Below are positions 8,701-9,566 of a stretch of 9,566 bases of DNA, in pieces. The translations under genes and the position numbers were made by a program. The DNA is from Globobulimina sp. Lineage: Eukaryota > Foraminifera > Rotaliida. Position 1 is the first letter of the stretch; each line of letters begins with the position of its first letter. The notes under the pieces were generated by a model. It was not told the origin of the DNA, ran no database searches, and was given only the letters and a program-made list of their open reading frames with translations. The DNA lies in NCBI GenBank assembly GCA_003354225.1, contig PIVH01000040.1:1-9566 (forward strand), written 5' to 3'.

Positions 8701-9566
8701 ATACTTTTATTTGTCATTGCAACAGTAATTGGGTTATATAACAATGAAGCATAATATTGATAATTTTGAATGCTATCAAAAGCTGGCTGCTGTTGTTGTT
8801 GCTGCACATGTTGCGATATATTATATAATACTTGTAAGCATATTTTGGCAATGGAGGAGCACGTCTTATTAATATTATGCAAATATAATTTGGCCAACTT
8901 ATTTGGCGGTAATATTATCGACGAATTATAATCCAAAATCGCAAGTTGCAGCACATTTAATGGCAGCCACCATCTTTCCTGTTTCCCTTCATTTTCATTT
9001 TCAAATAACACCAACGCTAACTTTGGTTTTGTGTCCGTGTCCACATAAACTACTTTACCCACCGAATTACGAATATCCTCCAGTTGATCCACCCATATTT
9101 TCGCGCGAATCATACTAATTCTCGATTGAATATCTGCCTTCACATGCACGCACACCCCGAATTTCAAATATTTTAACAATTGCGGCGTAACATTCACCTG
9201 TTTTACACTGCGCCGAATGTGTTTTGAGGGCGACATGGGTGAATTTAATGAGCCAGTCGACGATGTCGATGATAATCTTTGTATGGGACACTTATCCAAA
9301 CCCGGATCGATCTCACGAGCTTGCATCAAAGCAACCATATCATGCGGATTCACTCGCAATCGCGTTAATATCTCAATCATTGTGAATCTATCCATGCCGT
9401 GGATAGTTAATCGGCTTTCCACTCTGTTCAGCCATTTTTCCACCATTGGATCCGTCACAATCTGCGTGTAATAAATAGGCAATATACGCGTCCATGTTCC
9501 CGTTGGATGGTCCAATGTATTGAAGCCATATTGCAATTCCACGCCATCATAGATATGATCATAATG
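5754..9566 (-). CDS. HECT-type E3 ubiquitin ligase (HERC/HECTD-like), 5'-partial, no intron visible
   Basis: The frame is open from the right edge to TAA at 5756-5754, giving 1270 visible residues. The codon for the V in GVELQYGF at 9542-9540 is GTG, not a start; upstream codons read HYDHIYDG, so the gene begins outside the window. A Ser-rich linker with SP sites lies at residues 99-120. An SH3-like module lies at ~136-207 (VGKVVYVD ... ERWWLPLNVLQ). A Q6 run lies at 255-260, and a charged Lys/Glu linker at 602-683. The HECT domain spans ~845-1270: N-lobe EGDEGPFRAFF, then ICGSSQIDLSLLKEHTVY, FWEVILSLDEE, and C-lobe LPQSQTCFLNLQIPQY. The catalytic Cys is residue 1235 (codon 5864-5862), 36th from the end as expected. 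It should accept ubiquitin as a thioester and pass it to a substrate. Helical regions at ~265-600 are unrecognised and give no substrate clue. The HECT call is near certain; the subfamily is tentative. Confidence 0.92.
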   Translation of the reverse strand, partial: HYDHIYDGVELQYGFNTLDHPTGTWTRILPIYYTQIVTDPMVEKWLNRVESRLTIHGMDRFTMIEILTRLRVNPHDMVALMQAREIDPGLDKCPIQRLSSTSSTGSLNSPMSPSKHIRRSVKQVNVTPQLLKYLKFGVCVHVKADIQSRISMIRAKIWVDQLEDIRNSVGKVVYVDTDTKPKLALVLFENENEGKQERWWLPLNVLQLAILDYNSSIILPPNKLAKLYLHNINKTCSSIAKICLQVLYNISQHVQQQQQQPAFDSIQNYQYYASLLYNPITVAMTNKSIQYNDYVANVLDNVDKQQQREALNDIIHSILQQLNNNSFKVNLNPNNNALLIRQYAFQYKVSIGCDILIEIIKDSGRKTKNDDALTVYGDMKCTNILYRSKLHELGTIIFEQSEIWISLTGETELSLFLSPIPRLINLFICPSIRNKWNWDLILINTLIEGYFAADNIPTVIASQWMLSVANILHNLLINNQQEMIQKELQLKENVKIKQAIQSWTKKLQIRLRFYYSSDIEQLQQANNNANTLSYCCLHSKLFKHIFATRLLAEKLFNITDCEATDHWYINAIDTIRNALFFQQHNKFSADFISDLCSDYLVDVREEEKISDDFANETETETAKVNVNDDKIEMKDGDKSTEETKPEPKEMNEEKEEIIKEKQQENVEKKELKELKELHPNKNDKLQWLESWSKKEDILLLNIMTRYNMESKFIELYSSVGYKSMTDNSEYRLMIEKILNCIQIKLLKANKKVFLNISEYDWKLIIFYRCILLCEFNKNMASFLSLIDIDQCSPFYDLIECILPIIFLNVRQNHFNRILDYTATPSAFRQPFDLQIDRILSTDSFSFYDCVLFQAHQVLLLTDSARLRTPWSLGRGLRTETPFIIKLHDEPVEGDEGPFRAFFARLVDELQHNLYHPQQDEDEKEDAEAKEEDEEIKRVDDINYCSKNENSTPMTLALLVPTPNRSNDLGENREYFMFNPNLLYYLQAQSYYCLGRIIGISMRCSIPLHFDFPIWIWILIKNMSKYKCIRGQIEKHSNDNIDIDKHMNYLKQFDITTFQSLENIRHLNDKSSFKQLIAMLNVSDMLDTNDKQEYAYNNRLDLVKDILIYQLYTRFEGQIYALICGLSEIIPLNALNVFNEIELRLKICGSSQIDLSLLKEHTVYRDGLSLNHELIQHFWEVILSLDEELKPKFIDFVYAQKRLPSKQEFIRKNLRLQISVLKVDNADQTLPQSQTCFLNLQIPQYTTKEILKRNFTKALTTASGFYKESSE
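6740..6818 (-). other. Acidic insertion inside the HECT N-lobe
   Basis: Residues ~917-942 are Asp/Glu/Lys-rich (QQDEDEKEDAEAKEEDEE) and sit between FFARLVDEL and the conserved segment that continues as LLVPTPNRSND. The frame is intact, so this is an expanded loop and not an error. It could instead be a short unspliced in-frame intron, but no good GT...AG pair with typical borders stands out. Confidence 0.65.
7518..7763 (-). repeat. Lys/Glu-rich low-complexity linker with a 9-bp tandem repeat
   Basis: Residues 602-683 of the HECT protein are almost entirely charged (EEEK, EEKEEIIKEK, KKELKELKEL). On the + strand the DNA is strongly pyrimidine-rich. TTCTTTCAA repeats in tandem from 7540, encoding the KEL units. 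The stretch is probably a disordered or single-helix spacer between the N-terminal helical region and the rest of the protein. Confidence 0.75.
8787..8804 (-). repeat. Short CAG/CAA polyglutamine run (Q6)
   Basis: Six glutamine codons, mixed CAG and CAA, sit at residues 255-260 of the HECT protein (HVQ...QPAF). The mixed codons make replication slippage less likely. It is a small low-complexity loop. Confidence 0.8.

Noticed and set aside
9540-9542. GTG at 9542 (or TTG at 22 on the + strand) as translation starts
   Set aside because: These are non-ATG codons inside frames that stay open to the window edges; both genes are 5'-partial.
1-9566. tRNA, rRNA, CRISPR, transposon or viral genes
   Set aside because: No cloverleaf, spaced repeat array, terminal repeats or transposase, polymerase or capsid motif was seen on either strand.

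Overview
The window is AT-rich nuclear DNA of a eukaryote, most likely a free-living unicellular one. The evidence is four short GT...AG introns (65-73 nt) whose removal restores reading frames and conserved protein sequence, plus gene families that are eukaryotic (HECT E3 ligase, TMEM151-type membrane protein, LOTUS/SAM domains, PPR-like repeats). The standard genetic code fits: TAG and TAA end the genes and none of the three stops interrupts roughly 2,900 codons of coding sequence. I cannot place the lineage; the compact layout and Asn/Gln-rich proteins suit several protist groups.

Layout, left to right. (1) Positions 1-4099, + strand: the 3' part of a large gene, open from base 1, with one intron (259-328). 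The visible 1342 residues contain PPR-like helical repeats, an SH3-like barrel, two or more LOTUS/winged-helix units, a SAM domain and a C-terminal LOTUS domain. This looks like a large RNA-binding scaffold. (2) Only 24 bases lie between its stop and the next ATG. (3) Positions 4124-5608, + strand: a complete four-exon gene for a 426-residue TMEM151-family membrane protein with a Gln/Pro/Tyr-rich N-terminal tail that begins with a PSAP motif. (4) Positions 5609-5753: a 145-base convergent intergenic gap. (5) Positions 9566-5754, - strand: a HECT ubiquitin ligase, open past the right edge, with 1270 visible residues and an intact catalytic cysteine.

Nothing shows that the three genes share a pathway. 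The neighbourhood is a dense, ordinary nuclear gene cluster. The points most worth a second look are the PPR + LOTUS + SAM architecture of the first gene, and the 24-base junction. That junction carries AG acceptor-like sites and allows an in-frame 39-nt splice that would fuse the first two genes.
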